From Nonomuraea guangzhouensis (lineage in GTDB: Bacteria; Actinomycetota; Actinomycetes; Streptosporangiales; Streptosporangiaceae): 64,000 bases of DNA. The position numbers and the translations under genes are program-made. Location: assembly GCF_019396345.1 (NCBI RefSeq), contig NZ_JAHKRM010000034.1:1-64000 (forward strand), in the 5' to 3' direction. Below, piece after piece: positions 41,356 to 49,920 of this stretch (the first letter of the stretch is position 1; the number at the start of each line of letters is the position of its first letter). The notes below the pieces were generated by a model. The model was given only the letters and a program-made list of their open reading frames with translations. It did no database searches and had not been told where the DNA came from.

Positions 41356-42162
41356 ATGAACGAGCAGTGGCGGGAAATCGGCGACCGGGTCTACGTCCGG
41401 CGCCACAAGTCATTCGACATGAACGTCGGCCTGATCGTCGGAGACGACCACTGCTTAGTGCTCGACACGCGCGTCTCCCACCGCGAGGCCACCGACCTGA
41501 TCGAGGCGATCAGGCGGATCACCACCAGCCCATGGACGGTCGTCAACACCCACTCCCACTTCGACCACTACTTCGGCAACGCGATGTTCCTGCCGGGCGA
41601 GATCTGGGGTCACTCCAGGTGTGCCGAGGAGATCGAGCTGCACGGCGAGCAGCAGCGGGCGACGTGGATCGAGCTCCTGCCCGCGGACCGGCGGGCGGAG
41701 CTGGAAGAGGTGGAGATCGTCGCGCCTGACCACACGTTCACCTCCACGGCCACGCTCGACATCGGCGGCCGGGCCGTGCACCTGCGCCACTTCGGTCTCG
41801 GCCACAGCAGCAACGACATCGTCGCGCACGTGCCCGACGCCGGGGTGGTGTTCGCCGGTGACCTGATCGAAGAGGGCGCGCCGCCGGCCTTCAGTGACTC
41901 CTACCCACTCGACTGGCCCGTCACGGTCGCCGCGATGCTGGCCGAGCTGCCCGAGCAGGTGATCGTGCCGGGGCACGGCGCGGTGGTCGATCGTGCCTTC
42001 GCCCTCGCCCAGCAGGCCGAGCTGGTCGCCGTGGCCGAGCTCGCCACGCGGGCGCACGTGGAGGGCCTGCGCGACCTCATCACCCGTTTCCCGTACCCGG
42101 AGGACGTCGCCAGGCAGGCCATCGAACGGGCCTTCCTGCAGCTCGACAGCCAGCTGGCGTAG
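41356..42162 (+). CDS. Metallo-beta-lactamase-fold hydrolase
   Basis: The product is 268 residues. Metal ligands are clear: VVNTHSHFDHYFGN (HxHxDH), HFGLGHSSND (His), FAGDLIEE (Asp) and VPGHG (His). This is the standard dinuclear zinc or iron site. The family includes glyoxalase II-like, lactonase and quorum-quenching enzymes; substrate cannot be told here. A PadR-type regulator gene follows by 64 bases in the same direction. Confidence 0.88.
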   Translation: MNEQWREIGDRVYVRRHKSFDMNVGLIVGDDHCLVLDTRVSHREATDLIEAIRRITTSPWTVVNTHSHFDHYFGNAMFLPGEIWGHSRCAEEIELHGEQQRATWIELLPADRRAELEEVEIVAPDHTFTSTATLDIGGRAVHLRHFGLGHSSNDIVAHVPDAGVVFAGDLIEEGAPPAFSDSYPLDWPVTVAAMLAELPEQVIVPGHGAVVDRAFALAQQAELVAVAELATRAHVEGLRDLITRFPYPEDVARQAIERAFLQLDSQLA

Positions 42163-42188
42163 CCGAAGCCTGGACAGCCGTGCTGCCC

Positions 42189-42219
42189 CCTTCTATATTG
42201 CATATTGCACTATAGAAGG
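42189..42219. promoter_or_regulatory. Inverted-repeat operator before the PadR gene
   Basis: CCTTCTATA (42189-42197) and TATAGAAGG (42211-42219) form a perfect 9-bp inverted repeat around TTGCATATTGCAC. The right arm runs into the ribosome site AGAAGGAGG. TATTGCA is also repeated in the spacer. It is well placed for autorepression by PadR. Confidence 0.7.
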
Positions 42220-42226
42220 AGGCATC

Positions 42227-42841
42227 ATGGCACGACGCCATGACCTGGTGGGGCTGACAGTGCTCGCCATGCTCTCGGTACGTGCCAGCCACCCGTACGA
42301 GCTGCACCGCTTCATCATCGACACGCACAAGGACTACGTGACCGGGCTGCCGCGCAGCCTCTACCACGCGGTCGAACGCCTGGCCAAGGACGAGCTGATC
42401 GTGCCCGCGAAGACCGACCGCGAAGGCCGCCGGCCCGAGCGGACGGTCTACGAGATCACCGACGACGGCCGCCAGGAGCTGGCGACGAGGCTGTGCAGGC
42501 TGGTGGAGCAGCCGGACCCCGACCGGCGCACGCTGGTGGCCGCCGTGTCCCTGCTCGGCGCGCTGGAGGTGCCCGACGCCAAGCGGGCGCTACGCACGCG
42601 TACGGCCTCCGTCGAGGGGACGATCAGCGGGATCGACGCGCACCGGCGGGCGATGGCCGACAGCGGCCTGCCGGAGATGCTCATGCTCAAGCTGGAATGC
42701 GAGCAGGCTCTCTACAAGGCCGAGCTGGCCTGGCTGCGCGACCTGCTCGACCGGCTGGACAAGGGCGAGCTCGACTGGACGGGCACGGTCAGGCGGTCGC
42801 TGATGGAGCAAGCGCTGGAAAGTCAAGTGCTGGAAAGTTGA
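42227..42841 (+). CDS. PadR-family transcriptional regulator
   Basis: The product is 204 residues from MARRHDLVGLTVLAML after an AAGGAGG site. The winged helix is SHPYELHRFIIDTHKDYVTG, LYHAVERLAKDELIVP and RTVYEITDDGRQEL, followed by a helical dimer domain (LPEMLMLKLECEQALYKAELAWLRDLL). It should repress its own operon through the inverted repeat. The metal-fold hydrolase upstream is a possible target only if they share control. Confidence 0.9.
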   Translation: MARRHDLVGLTVLAMLSVRASHPYELHRFIIDTHKDYVTGLPRSLYHAVERLAKDELIVPAKTDREGRRPERTVYEITDDGRQELATRLCRLVEQPDPDRRTLVAAVSLLGALEVPDAKRALRTRTASVEGTISGIDAHRRAMADSGLPEMLMLKLECEQALYKAELAWLRDLLDRLDKGELDWTGTVRRSLMEQALESQVLES

Positions 42842-42952
42842 GTGGCCGCCGGGGTGCGCCAACACCCCAGCGGCCGGAAATCCGAACAAGGCGCCTGCCC
42901 TGTCCAGGACTCGCAGTCTCAGGATAGGCGCCGCGACGACAGGAGCTGTGCC

Positions 42953-43330
42953 ATGTCCACCGAGATCAAGGACCTTCTCACCAGGCTCGCCGAAGCCTGG
43001 AACTCCGGCGACGCCACGGCCTATGCCGAGCTGTTCACCGAGGACGCCGACTACATCACCTTCTTCGGCCTGCACCTCCAGGGCCGGGAGGCCATCGAGG
43101 TCACCCATCGGCAGCTGTTCCAGAGTCCCATCAAGCTGACCGGAGGCGGTGGCGAGCCGTTCATCAAGCCGCTGGGGGACGGAGCCGCGCTGGTGATCTC
43201 CGGTGGCGGCTCGACCGTCGACGGGCGGCCCGACCCGAGCCGCGATTCGATCGTCACCTTCACCGCCGTCAGCACGCCCGGCGGCTGGCGCTTCGCCTCG
43301 TTCCAGAACACCCGGGTGGGCCGGCCATGA
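42953..43330 (+). CDS. SgcJ/EcaC-family small protein (NTF2-like)
   Basis: The product is 125 residues from MSTEIKDLLTRLAEAWNSGD after AGGAGCTGTGCC. The NTF2-like start with AWNSGDATAYAELFTEDADYITFFG and the LQGREAIEVTHRQLF block match the SgcJ/EcaC group. Members are named after enediyne and other biosynthetic clusters, but the activity is undefined. It overlaps the next gene by ATGA. Confidence 0.8.
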   Translation: MSTEIKDLLTRLAEAWNSGDATAYAELFTEDADYITFFGLHLQGREAIEVTHRQLFQSPIKLTGGGGEPFIKPLGDGAALVISGGGSTVDGRPDPSRDSIVTFTAVSTPGGWRFASFQNTRVGRP

Positions 43331-43725
43331 AGCGAGCACTGCTGGCCGAGGCGTCCGGGGTGGTCGAGGCGCCGCCCGAGCGGGTGCGCGAGGCGCTGGT
43401 CAAGAACCTGCTACCCCACGGCGTGCCTGGAGAGGGCCGGTTCACCGTCGAGGACCAGCCGGGCCACACCTCGACCGTCGAGGTCACCGACCGCTCGATC
43501 GCCTACCAGGGCGGCTGGTGGTATCGGGGCGAATGGTGGCATTCAAGGCACCCGCAGGGCACCCTCGTCGTCCACCAGGTCTACAACGTCGCGGAGTGGA
43601 TGCGCTGGGCCGTACCACTGGCGAACCGGTTCTTCATCGGCTTCGACGACGCCACTCGCGAGAGCTTCGCCAAGGGGCTCGCCCGGATAGGAAAGGACTT
43701 GGGCTGCTCCATACGCCTCGCTTAG
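43327..43725 (+). CDS. Hypothetical protein with SRPBCC-like traits
   Basis: The product is 132 residues, starting MKRALLAEASGVVEAPPERVR. The opening beta strand with EASGVVEAPPERV, followed by GQGG-like WW motifs (YQGGWWYRGEWW), fits a helix-grip fold. No binding residues can be assigned. It is the second gene of the SgcJ-like operon, overlapping by four bases and 10 bases before the GNAT gene. Confidence 0.6.
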   Translation: MKRALLAEASGVVEAPPERVREALVKNLLPHGVPGEGRFTVEDQPGHTSTVEVTDRSIAYQGGWWYRGEWWHSRHPQGTLVVHQVYNVAEWMRWAVPLANRFFIGFDDATRESFAKGLARIGKDLGCSIRLA

Positions 43726-43735
43726 GCTGCCGCCC

Positions 43736-44701
43736 ATGAGCCTGGAATGGGCACCCCTGAACAAGGACGACGCCGGGCCCCTCGCCGAGCTGGCCGCCGC
43801 CATCGAGGCCGAGGACCGGACCAGCGAGCACTTCAGCCTCGAAGACGTCATCGGACACCTGGCGAACCCGCTGCTCGACCTGGCCGAGGGCACGCTCGCG
43901 GCCAGGGACGGGCAGCGGCTGATCGCCTACGGTTACCTGCCGGTCAAGGGGGTGCGGGACGGCGTGCACGCGATGTTCCTCCGCGCCGGAGTCCACCCCG
44001 CCTTCCGCGGGCGGGGACATGGTGGGCGGGTTCTCGACTGGGCGATCGAGGCGGCGCCGGAGCTGCATGAGCGGGCCCACCCCGGCAAGGGGCTGGAGCT
44101 GCAGACCGGCATCCTGCAGGAGAACACCGCGGCGGCGGCGCTGCTCGAACGCAAGGGGTTCGCCGCCACGCGCTGGTTCGCCCAGATGCGTCGTGACCTG
44201 TCGGGGGAGCCGCCCCAGGTGCGGGTGCCCGATGGGATTGACTTCGTCACGTACACGCCGGAATTGGAGGAGGACGCCCGGCGGGTGCGCAACGAGTCGT
44301 TCCGCGACCACTGGGGCAGCGGGCCGCACACCGCGGAGAGCTGGCGGCACAACATCACCGGCAGCCACGGCTTCCAGCCCGAATCGTCCTTCGTGGCCCG
44401 CGCGGGGGACGAGGCGGTCGCCATCGTGATGACCCATCACCATGAGGCGGCAACGGCCGCGACCGGCGTGCGTACGGCCTGGATCGACATCATCGGCACG
44501 CTGCGGGAGTGGCGCGGCAAGGGTGTGGCGGCCGGCCTGATCGCGCACGCGCTCACCGCGTTCAAGGAGCAGGGGTACGACCGGGCGGGCCTGAGTGTCG
44601 ACGCCGACAACCCCACGGGAGCTGTCGGCGTCTACACCCGCGCCGGGTTCGAGGTCTACCAGCGCGCTACGGCGTACTCGCTGACGATCAGGCCAGCGTG
44701 A
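43736..44701 (+). CDS. Tandem GNAT acetyltransferase, MshD-like
   Basis: The product is 321 residues with two GNAT domains. The first acetyl-CoA loop is RAGVHPAFRGRGHGGRVLD, the second IGTLREWRGKGVAAGLIAHAL. The N-terminal part (LAELAAAIEAEDRTSEHF) and tandem layout match mycothiol acetyltransferase MshD and related two-domain enzymes. The rest of the mycothiol pathway is not in the window, so MshD function is only suggested. It closes the three-gene operon, and its 3' end overlaps the convergent Rieske gene by 14 bases. Confidence 0.75.
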   Translation: MSLEWAPLNKDDAGPLAELAAAIEAEDRTSEHFSLEDVIGHLANPLLDLAEGTLAARDGQRLIAYGYLPVKGVRDGVHAMFLRAGVHPAFRGRGHGGRVLDWAIEAAPELHERAHPGKGLELQTGILQENTAAAALLERKGFAATRWFAQMRRDLSGEPPQVRVPDGIDFVTYTPELEEDARRVRNESFRDHWGSGPHTAESWRHNITGSHGFQPESSFVARAGDEAVAIVMTHHHEAATAATGVRTAWIDIIGTLREWRGKGVAAGLIAHALTAFKEQGYDRAGLSVDADNPTGAVGVYTRAGFEVYQRATAYSLTIRPA

Positions 44702-45074
44702 TCTTGCCCTTCACCAGCTTGATCTTCTTGGGGGCGAGCGCACGCTTGGCCGGGCCACGGACCACCTTGCCCGTGGTGGCGCTGAACTGGCTACCGTGAC
44801 ACGGGCAATGGATCTTGCCGCCGCTGACGCTGGCCACCGTGCAGCCCTGGTGGGTGCATACGGCGCTGAAGCACTTGAAGACGCCCTTCTTCGGTTGGGT
44901 GATCACGTACTTGCCCTTAACGATCTTTCCCTTGCCGACCGGGATGCTCTTGGCGCTGGCCAGAACCGGACCGGCGGCCTCCTCTTCCGCCTCGGCGGGC
45001 TGTGTCCACAGGAAAACGACTCCTGCCGCGCCCGCGGCGCCACCTCGGGTGATCAGTGCACGACGTGTGAGCAT
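44688..45074 (-). CDS. Exported Rieske [2Fe-2S] protein
   Basis: The product is 128 residues from MLTRRALITRG, chosen for GAAGGAGG upstream. The twin-arginine signal (TRRALITRGGAAGAAGVVFL) is followed by a Rieske domain with CTHQGC and CPCHGSQF, the two Cys and two His ligands. Basic Lys-rich stretches flank the domain (GKGKIVKGKYVITQPKK). It may carry electrons to a partner enzyme, but none is next to it. It faces the two-component system genes. Confidence 0.9.
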   Translation of the reverse strand: MLTRRALITRGGAAGAAGVVFLWTQPAEAEEEAAGPVLASAKSIPVGKGKIVKGKYVITQPKKGVFKCFSAVCTHQGCTVASVSGGKIHCPCHGSQFSATTGKVVRGPAKRALAPKKIKLVKGKITLA

Positions 45075-45111
45075 GATTGCCTCCTTCAACTATCCACACG
45101 CTGAGATGTGG

Positions 45112-46824
45112 CTAGTGGTTCAGAGGAAATCTTGCGATAAATCCGCCTTCTTCGGCTATGAGCGTGCCGCCGTGCAGCGATGCGATGTCCCGCGCGATCG
45201 GCAGTCCGAGCCCGGCGCCGCCGACATCCCTGGCCCGCGCCTCGTCCAGCCTGGTGAACCGGTCGAACACCGCCTCCCGCTCCCCCTCCGGGATCCCCGG
45301 CCCGTCGTCGAGCACGCGGAGCACGGCCTGGCCGTCCTCCCCGTGCACCCGCACCCGTACGAATGTCGCGGCGTGCCGTACCGCGTTGTCCACCAAGTTG
45401 GTCACCAGGCGGGCCAGGTGCGCGCGCGACCCCTGGAAGACCACGTCGGGCTCGACGTCCAGCTCCATCCGCAGCTCCGGCCGCCGCTTGATGCGCAGCG
45501 ACTCCTCCGCCGCGACCTGGCCGAGATCGAGGTCGCCCGTACGCAGCGGCTCACCCGCGTCGAGCTTGGCCAGCAGGAGCAGGTCGGCGGCCAGCGACTG
45601 GAGACGGTCCACGTCGGCGAGCGCCTCGGCGGTCAGCTCGGTCGGTTCGGCCAGCTCCAGTCGGGCCCGCAGCGTGGCGATCGGGCTGCGCAGCTCGTGC
45701 GCCGCGTCGGCGACGAACCGCTTGTGCGTCTCGACGGCCGTCTCCAGCCGGTCGAGCGTACCGTTCACGGTGGTCGCCAGGGCGGCGATCTCGTCGCCCG
45801 ACCGGGGTACGGGCACCCGCTGGTGCAGGTCGCGGGCCGTGATGTCGGCCACCTTGGCCCTGATGGCCGCGACCGGGGCGAGCGTGCGGCCGACCGAGAA
45901 CCAGGTCATGCCCGCCACCACGAGCAGCAGCGCGGGCACGCCGGGCAGGAGGGCACCGTTGAGCGTCGCCAGCGCCTGGTCGGCACCGGCGAGCGAGGCC
46001 CTGGCCCAGAGCATCCCCGACCCGGTGGACGTCGACACGGGCATGCCGGCGACGGCGAACGCGTCATCCTCCGCCCAGCTCCCCACCGGCACCGCCCGCG
46101 TGGCCGTGATCATGACATCCAGATCGGCCATCCGCACCACACCATCCGCGTCTGCCGTCCGCCCGGTCAGCATGTCGCTGTAGCTGCGGACCTTGCCGGC
46201 CGTGGCGGGTTCGCCGCAGGGGCGGGCCGGGCCGGTCACGGTGGGCCCATCAGACGTATGGACCTTGCTGGTCGCAGTGGGTTCGCCGGACGGGCGGACC
46301 TTGCTGGTCGTGGCGGGATCGGGCGTGGGGCCCTTGCCGGTCGTGGCGGGTTCGCCGGGCTTGCGGACTGGATCGGTCGTGGCGGTGTCGCTGGACGGGC
46401 GGACCTTGCGGGTCGTGGCGGGTGCCCTGCAGGCGCGGACGAAATCGGTCGTCGTGAGTTCGCCGGACGTGCGCGCCAGGCCGGTCGCGCCCTGGCGCGG
46501 TTCGGTGCTCAGTGCGATGGTCTGCGCGTACGGCGCCGCGGCCACGGCCTTCCTGGCCGCCTCCTCGTCCGCGCTGCTCCGCAGGCTGCCCCGCAACGCC
46601 ATCACCAGCACGAGGGCCGCCAGCCCCAGCGCCACGGCCACCACCAGCGTCGCCGCCGCGGTCGCGCGCAGCCGCACCGACGCCAGCCCCATCGGCAGCC
46701 GCCCCGCGAGCCGCTCACCAACCCGCCCCGTCAGCCGCCTCCACCGCGAAGCCCCGCGATCCCGTCCTGAAGCCAGCCGAGCCAGCCTTGAAAGCCGGAT
46801 CCGCCCCGAAAGCCACGAGGTCAT
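45112..46824 (-). CDS. Sensor histidine kinase with tandem-repeat outer loop
   Basis: The product is 570 residues. A cytoplasmic start is followed by a membrane span (LRATAAATLVVAVALGLAAL), an outer region of about 220 residues and a second span (LLPGVPALLLVVAGMTWFSV). HAMP, the phospho-His in FVADAAHELRSPIATLRA, NLVDNAVRHA and GAGLGLPIARDIA follow. The outer region carries about eight 11-12-residue units of the type EPATTxKVRxSG. The kinase overlaps its OmpR-type regulator by ATGA. The repeat insert may change stimulus sensing or be selectively neutral. Confidence 0.9.
   Translation of the reverse strand: MTSWLSGRIRLSRLARLASGRDRGASRWRRLTGRVGERLAGRLPMGLASVRLRATAAATLVVAVALGLAALVLVMALRGSLRSSADEEAARKAVAAAPYAQTIALSTEPRQGATGLARTSGELTTTDFVRACRAPATTRKVRPSSDTATTDPVRKPGEPATTGKGPTPDPATTSKVRPSGEPTATSKVHTSDGPTVTGPARPCGEPATAGKVRSYSDMLTGRTADADGVVRMADLDVMITATRAVPVGSWAEDDAFAVAGMPVSTSTGSGMLWARASLAGADQALATLNGALLPGVPALLLVVAGMTWFSVGRTLAPVAAIRAKVADITARDLHQRVPVPRSGDEIAALATTVNGTLDRLETAVETHKRFVADAAHELRSPIATLRARLELAEPTELTAEALADVDRLQSLAADLLLLAKLDAGEPLRTGDLDLGQVAAEESLRIKRRPELRMELDVEPDVVFQGSRAHLARLVTNLVDNAVRHAATFVRVRVHGEDGQAVLRVLDDGPGIPEGEREAVFDRFTRLDEARARDVGGAGLGLPIARDIASLHGGTLIAEEGGFIARFPLNH
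46174..46425 (-). repeat. Degenerate 36-bp tandem repeat in the kinase gene
   Basis: Residues 134-217 are built from seven units of 12 (one of 11) amino acids, with an eighth possible unit just before. Examples are EPATTGKGPTP, DPATTSKVRPSG and EPATAGKVRSYS. Units are imperfect, so the array is not freshly expanded. It keeps the reading frame. Confidence 0.75.
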
Positions 46825-47492
46825 GCCGCCTCCAGCCGATACCCGGCGCCACGCACCGTCACCAAGGTCGTCCTGCCGAACGGATGGTCGATCTTCCGGC
46901 GTAGCGCGCTGATGTACACCTCCACGATGTTCGGATCGCCGTCATACGCGAAGTCCCACGCCTGCGCCAGCAGTTCGCTCTTGGACACCACCTCACCGGC
47001 CCGCCGCGCCAGCCCATGAAGCACCGCGAACTCCTTCGGCGTCAGCGCGATCTGCACCTCTCCCCGGCGGCAGCGTAACCCGGCCGGATCGACGACCAGG
47101 TCGCCGACCGTGATCGTCACCGGCCGCTCGTGTCCGCCCCTCCGTACCAGTGCGCGCAGCCTGGCCAGCAGCACCACGTACGAGAACGGCTTGGCCAGGT
47201 AGTCGTCCGCGCCCGTGTCGAGCGCCTCGGCCTCGTCGTAGATGCCGTCCTTGGCGGTGAGCATCATGATCGGCGTCCAGTTGCCGGCCTCGCGTAATCG
47301 GGAACACACCGTGTAGCCGTTCAGCCTGGGCAGCATCACGTCGAGCACGATCACGTCGTACGTGTTCTCCGAGGCCATCCAGAGCCCGTCGCGCCCGTCA
47401 TAGGCCACGTCGACGGCGAACCCCTCACCGGCCAGGCCACCCTTGACCAGATCGGCCAGCCGCTGCTCGTCCTCCACCAGTAGCACTCGCAC
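46821..47492 (-). CDS. OmpR/PhoB-family response regulator
   Basis: The product is 223 residues from a GTG (VRVLLVEDEQRLADLV); the track frame opens eight codons earlier without a ribosome site. Receiver: EDE, DVIVLDVMLPRLNG with the phospho-Asp, and YLAKPFSYV with the Lys. The winged helix shows LTPKEFAVLHGLARRAGEVV and NIVEVYISALRRKID. It overlaps the kinase gene by four bases. Phased CTTCAGG repeats lie between it and a divergent secreted-protein gene. Confidence 0.93.
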   Translation of the reverse strand: MRVLLVEDEQRLADLVKGGLAGEGFAVDVAYDGRDGLWMASENTYDVIVLDVMLPRLNGYTVCSRLREAGNWTPIMMLTAKDGIYDEAEALDTGADDYLAKPFSYVVLLARLRALVRRGGHERPVTITVGDLVVDPAGLRCRRGEVQIALTPKEFAVLHGLARRAGEVVSKSELLAQAWDFAYDGDPNIVEVYISALRRKIDHPFGRTTLVTVRGAGYRLEAA

Positions 47493-47526
47493 ACCGGCCA
47501 GAGTGCCGCACGCCACCTAAAGCCAA

Positions 47527-47565
47527 CCTGAAGATCGTTTCGGCTGTCTTCAGGATCACTTCAGG
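47527..47565. promoter_or_regulatory. Response-regulator box (CTTCAGG repeats)
   Basis: CTTCAGG occurs at 47548-47554 and 47559-47565, 11 bp apart, with its inverted copy CCTGAAG at 47527-47533. Two in-phase half-sites are the usual target form of OmpR-type regulators. The box sits in the 123-bp gap between the regulator gene and the divergent secreted-protein gene and could control both. Confidence 0.6.
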
Positions 47566-47615
47566 TACGGCGGGCCAGGCTCGGGGCGTCCGATCGTTTC
47601 CAGCAAGGAGATTCC

Positions 47616-48041
47616 ATGTTCAAGCGACGTCTCGCGGTACTCGGTGCGGTGGGCGTGCTCGTGCTCACGGCCCTGGGCGGCTCCGCGATGGCCGACGAGG
47701 CTCCGTCGACGGTCCCGGGCGCCAAGGTGACGTGTACCACGAGCGACGGCAAATCCATCGAATTCGCGCGGGCGAAGGCCGTGGCGGCGCCCGATGAGGT
47801 GTCGAAGGCGGCGGCGCCTGAGGGGATCGCGGTCACCCGCACCGACGACGGCCAGATCGAGATCAAGGAGCTCACGAAGGGGGAGGTCTTGGAGGCGGTC
47901 CCGGCCATGCCCGCCACCCCCGCCGACGATAAGGGGTTCACCGCCGCCGAGCCGACCGGCGGCGCCGTGAAGCTGGAGAGGCTCACCACCCAGAGCGGCA
48001 CACCGCTCGAGACGCTCAGCGTCAAGTGTGAGTCGAAGTAG
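47616..48041 (+). CDS. Small secreted protein of unknown function
   Basis: The product is 141 residues. The signal peptide is KRRLAVLGAVGVLVLTALGG with cleavage near SAMADE. The mature part is short and polar (GAKVTCTTSDGKSIEFARAK, IEIKELTKGEVLEAVPAMP) with two Cys. I do not know the family. It is divergent from the two-component system and its CTTCAGG box, so regulation by that system is likely. Confidence 0.65.
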   Translation: MFKRRLAVLGAVGVLVLTALGGSAMADEAPSTVPGAKVTCTTSDGKSIEFARAKAVAAPDEVSKAAAPEGIAVTRTDDGQIEIKELTKGEVLEAVPAMPATPADDKGFTAAEPTGGAVKLERLTTQSGTPLETLSVKCESK

Positions 48042-48049
48042 GTGAGGCC

Positions 48050-48085
48050 GCGCCCGCCGTAGCACCGGGGGTGTACGGCGGGCGC
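48050..48085. terminator. Stem-loop between convergent genes
   Basis: GCGCCCGCCGTA (48050-48061) pairs with TACGGCGGGCGC (48074-48085), a 12-bp perfect stem. It follows the secreted-protein gene and precedes the end of the convergent DUF gene, so it may work on both strands. Confidence 0.8.
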
Positions 48086-48089
48086 GCAC

Positions 48090-49166
48090 TCACTCGGCGA
48101 ACGACGGGTGCGGCCCCAGCGCCCAGTACTCGAACAGGCCGTGCCCCACGAGCCCGTCGTACTCGAAACGGCCCACGGCGTCGACCATCCCCCACATCTT
48201 GGCCGCGTCGTCAGGCAGCGTGTACGTGACGCCCTGCACGACCGGCCCGGGACCCTGGTACATCCCGTGCTTCCAGTCCGGCTCCAGGCCGTAACCGGTG
48301 CCGACCATGAGGTGGACCGGCAGCACGGGTGTGCAGCGCACGTCGAACGCCTTGCCGCCCGGCGGTGAGAACGTGATCGTGGCCTCGACGACGTCACGGG
48401 TGCCGGGGGCGTAGACGGGGTGGTACTCGGGCCGGCCCAGGTACTCCTCCTCGCGCCCGTCGGACCAGACCCGGGTGGCCTCCTCCAGCACCCGGCGGCC
48501 CTTCTCGTCCTCCTGGACGATGCAGAGGATCGCATGGTCGTCGAACCTCATGGGCGCGTACAGCCAGTAGAAGGTGCCCGCGTTCTTCGTCTGGATGCCC
48601 GGCGGCTCGGGCTCGCCGACGGGCCTGATGCCCCAGGACCGGTCGCGGGCGCCCTGCCATCGGTCCGGGGTGACCGGTATGTCCACGTCGTCGATGCGGA
48701 TGTGGCCGGACCAGAGCCCGGTCTGCGCCAGCCGGATGGAGTCGAAGATGACCCGCTCCTGCCAGCGGACGAAGTGCCGTGGCTCGAGCGTCGCCGGGAT
48801 CGTGCCCTCCCAGGTGAGATCGAAGGACAGGCCATGCTCGTTGGGCTCCAGGATGATCTGGAGTCGTTTGAGCCCTTCGATGACCTTCACCTGGAACGGG
48901 CCGATCTCGGTGTTCATCCGGTCGGCGCCGAGTTCGCGCGAGGCCCGGACGACGCGGTGCAGGTTCCCGTAGCGGACGCAGGCGAAGGCGTCGGTGACGC
49001 CCAGGTTCGGGTACTGGCCGGCGCCGACGAGCAGCATGAGCTCGTCGGTGCCCGCGTGGCAGTTGAAGTAGTAGCGGTCGTAGAAGTTGCGGTCGGAGGT
49101 CGCCACGTGCCGCATGACCTGGGCCGCCTGGTGGATGGGGTAGTCGTCGAGCGGGGACAGCGCCAT
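48090..49166 (-). CDS. AttH/lipocalin-like hypothetical protein (DUF7064/7065 type)
   Basis: The product is 358 residues with many aromatic beta strands and no signal peptide. Recognisable stretches include PIHQAAQVMRHVATSDRNFYD near the start, NTEIGPFQVKVIEGLKRLQI, the central RWQGARDRSWGIRPVG and VGTGYGLEPDWKHGMYQG. This layout resembles AttH-like paired-lipocalin proteins found in actinobacteria with hydrophobic substrates. No activity is established and no partner gene is adjacent. Confidence 0.65.
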   Translation of the reverse strand: MALSPLDDYPIHQAAQVMRHVATSDRNFYDRYYFNCHAGTDELMLLVGAGQYPNLGVTDAFACVRYGNLHRVVRASRELGADRMNTEIGPFQVKVIEGLKRLQIILEPNEHGLSFDLTWEGTIPATLEPRHFVRWQERVIFDSIRLAQTGLWSGHIRIDDVDIPVTPDRWQGARDRSWGIRPVGEPEPPGIQTKNAGTFYWLYAPMRFDDHAILCIVQEDEKGRRVLEEATRVWSDGREEEYLGRPEYHPVYAPGTRDVVEATITFSPPGGKAFDVRCTPVLPVHLMVGTGYGLEPDWKHGMYQGPGPVVQGVTYTLPDDAAKMWGMVDAVGRFEYDGLVGHGLFEYWALGPHPSFAE

Positions 49167-49218
49167 GCCGCTCGTTGTAGCAAGCGCTTGGTATAGGAGT
49201 CAACAAGGAACGCGAAGT

Positions 49219-49248
49219 GCGCCCCCCGCTCGATCGAGCGAGGGGCGC
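49219..49248 (-). terminator. GC-rich hairpin after the 49262-49762 gene
   Basis: GCGCCCC (49219-49225) pairs with GGGGCGC (49242-49248), and the GCTCGATCGAGC core inside is itself palindromic. It lies between two minus-strand genes, right after the stop codon of the gene at 49262. Confidence 0.65.
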
Positions 49249-49261
49249 GCCTTCGTGCGGA

Positions 49262-49762
49262 TCATGACATCTTGCGCGATGTCTCGTCCGCCTTGTCGGA
49301 CACCGTGGACGCCATCCCTTCGGTGGCGCCCGCGGCCTTGTCCGCCGTGTCGCCGGCCCAGCGCGACGCGTCCGCGGCCGAGTCCTTCATGTGCTCGGTC
49401 CACTGCTGGGCGTTACGCCGGTAGAACAAATAACCGATCGTGCCCACAGCGAGACCCGTCATCAGGATCATGACCGGCCACTGCCGCGACCTGCGCGGCG
49501 TGGGATCGATCTTGTCGGCCGCGGTGGCCAGCATGGCGCTGACCTTGGGAGCGAGCTGATCCTCGACCCGATGCGCGGCCTCCTCGAGCCTCGGTGCCGC
49601 CCAGTAGCGGGCATCCTCGATGCGCTGGGCGGTGACCACCTTGGCCTGATCCGCCATCGGCGCCATTTGCCGGCCGGTTCGCACGGCCCGGGCCTTCATA
49701 CGGCCCATCCACGTGGGTGGGACTACGATGACCACGCGGCGATTTCTCCGTGTCAGGGACAC
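49262..49762 (-). CDS. Conserved single-span membrane protein (DUF5324-like)
   Basis: The product is 166 residues from a GTG after GGGGAGGTTGTT. A basic start (RRNRRVVIVVPPTWMGRMKA) and a helical part (IEDARYWAAPRLEEAAHRVEDQL) precede one membrane segment (WPVMILMTGLAVGTIGYLFY) and a polar Ala-rich tail. The location next to a cyclophilin gene is seen in several actinobacteria. The function is unknown; the family name is a tentative fit. Confidence 0.6.
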   Translation of the reverse strand: MSLTRRNRRVVIVVPPTWMGRMKARAVRTGRQMAPMADQAKVVTAQRIEDARYWAAPRLEEAAHRVEDQLAPKVSAMLATAADKIDPTPRRSRQWPVMILMTGLAVGTIGYLFYRRNAQQWTEHMKDSAADASRWAGDTADKAAGATEGMASTVSDKADETSRKMS

Positions 49763-49920
49763 AACAACCTCCCCTGCTTGATGGGGCCCCGAGCCTGACC
49801 TGCCCGTAGCGGAGCGGCTCAATCATGGCCGTCCATGGCAGGATGGCTCCCGAGGCCTACGGCCGTCGTCATCGAATCACCGCAAAACCAACCTTGTGCA
49901 TAGAGGGGGGCTGCTATCTC

